Source of the DNA: Schoenoplectus triqueter
Lineage: Eukaryota; Streptophyta; Magnoliopsida; Poales; Cyperaceae
Reading direction: 5' to 3'
DNA length: 32,041 nt
Assembly: GCA_964058805.1 (NCBI GenBank)
Contig: CAXKVV010000386.1
Location: 1 to 32,041 of the forward strand
The notes under the pieces are model-generated. The model was not told where the DNA came from. It saw only the letters and a list, made by a program, of their open reading frames with translations, and did not search any database. Of this stretch, positions 31,690 to 32,041 are shown piece by piece; positions within the stretch are counted from its first letter, which is position 1; the number at the start of each line of letters is the position of its first letter. The translations under genes were made by a program, and so were the position numbers.

Positions 31690-32041
31690 CTAGAAATTCA
31701 ATATGTATATTTTTAGAACAAAGGCATCAAACCTTGCTGTTTCAGAAGTGAGAAAAAAACCTTTTATTTCCTAACTTTCTTTGCCATACAATTATACCAA
31801 TACCTAAGTTAAGAGAACGGATGCCAAACACAACAGAAAGAATAATCCCAGATGAAAAAAAGGTAGGGCACAATCCACACCTAACTGCTACATGCCAAGA
31901 AAATTTGGTTTTTTCTTATGCCAATTACAAGGTTTTACCAGAAAGAACAATTAAAAAAGAGGGAAATTAATTGAAACCTTTCTTCTTGAGCGAAGATTTT
32001 AATTTGAATCCATTTTGCTGTGAATATCATTGATCAGGAGC

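Larger units (their letters stand above)
28291..32041 (-). mobile_element. Putative gene-capturing Helitron (5' end beyond window)
   Basis: On the minus strand the sequence runs ...CGCGCGTAAGAGCGGGTATATGTACTAG then T (broken here into its parts: imperfect GC hairpin at about 28303-28318, spacer, CTAG at 28291-28294). This is the Helitron 3' signature and resembles the one at 24254. Upstream in element sense are pieces of at least three different genes (adenylate kinase, an unidentified two-exon fragment, pectin acetylesterase), all on the minus strand with introns kept and with mutations. Collinear intron-bearing fragments of unrelated genes in one orientation next to such an end are the hallmark of gene capture by Helitrons. 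No TC end or Rep/helicase is seen in the window. The alternative is a patchwork of degenerate duplicates. Confidence 0.55.

Noticed and set aside
1..32041. CRISPR arrays, rRNA, tRNA genes, bacterial operons
   Set aside because: None seen; the window is plant nuclear DNA. The only tRNA-related sequence is the complement of a primer site.

Overview
This is plant nuclear DNA. It is very AT-rich and intron-bearing, about 80% recognisable mobile-element sequence, with one clearly intact gene. The C-terminal wording of that gene (a type-A response regulator ending in a ...KPVQ-SDVSRLC-type tail) and the styles of the MITEs suggest a monocot, but I cannot name the species.

Layout. (1) 1-12451: a tandem, head-to-tail array of one minus-strand, non-autonomous (LARD-like) Ty3/gypsy-type LTR element with a 6394-bp period. 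Reading + strand, it runs partial LTR (1-2789), internal (2790-4363), full LTR (4364-9183, 4820 bp), internal (9184-10756), truncated LTR (10757-12451). An iMet-type primer site and a purine tract fix orientation and boundaries. The internal region is only about 1.57 kb and has no gag or pol. The repeats differ at only about four substitutions and one homopolymer indel. (2) 12452-15375: mostly unassigned sequence that could hold the remains of a small minus-strand gene, with a 531-bp insert at 14671-15201. (3) 15383-23889: a parade of small DNA transposons, most with flanking target-site duplications (TSDs) I could read directly. They are a roughly 0.94-kb long inverted repeat, a MULE-like MITE (10-bp TSD), two fold-back MITEs 28 bp apart (9- and 11-bp TSDs), and four hAT-like elements (8-bp TSDs, perfect or 7/8). 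(4) 24254-25917: a probable minus-strand Helitron containing a 421-bp tandem duplication. (5) 26736-27902: a five-exon type-A cytokinin response regulator of 140 residues, with TATA box and leader. (6) 28291 to the window end: a probable second minus-strand Helitron. Its 3' hairpin-CTAG end lies about 390 bp downstream of the response regulator stop codon. It carries intron-retaining, broken fragments of a chloroplast-type adenylate kinase and a pectin acetylesterase (Notum-like) gene, plus at least one exon pair of an unidentified gene, all on the same strand.

The only gene likely to make a functional protein is the response regulator, a negative-feedback receiver of the His-Asp cytokinin phosphorelay. 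It sits as an island between two Helitron ends. The most interesting observations are the multi-gene capture at 28.3-32 kb and the nearly identical tandem LTR array whose LTRs are three times longer than its internal region.
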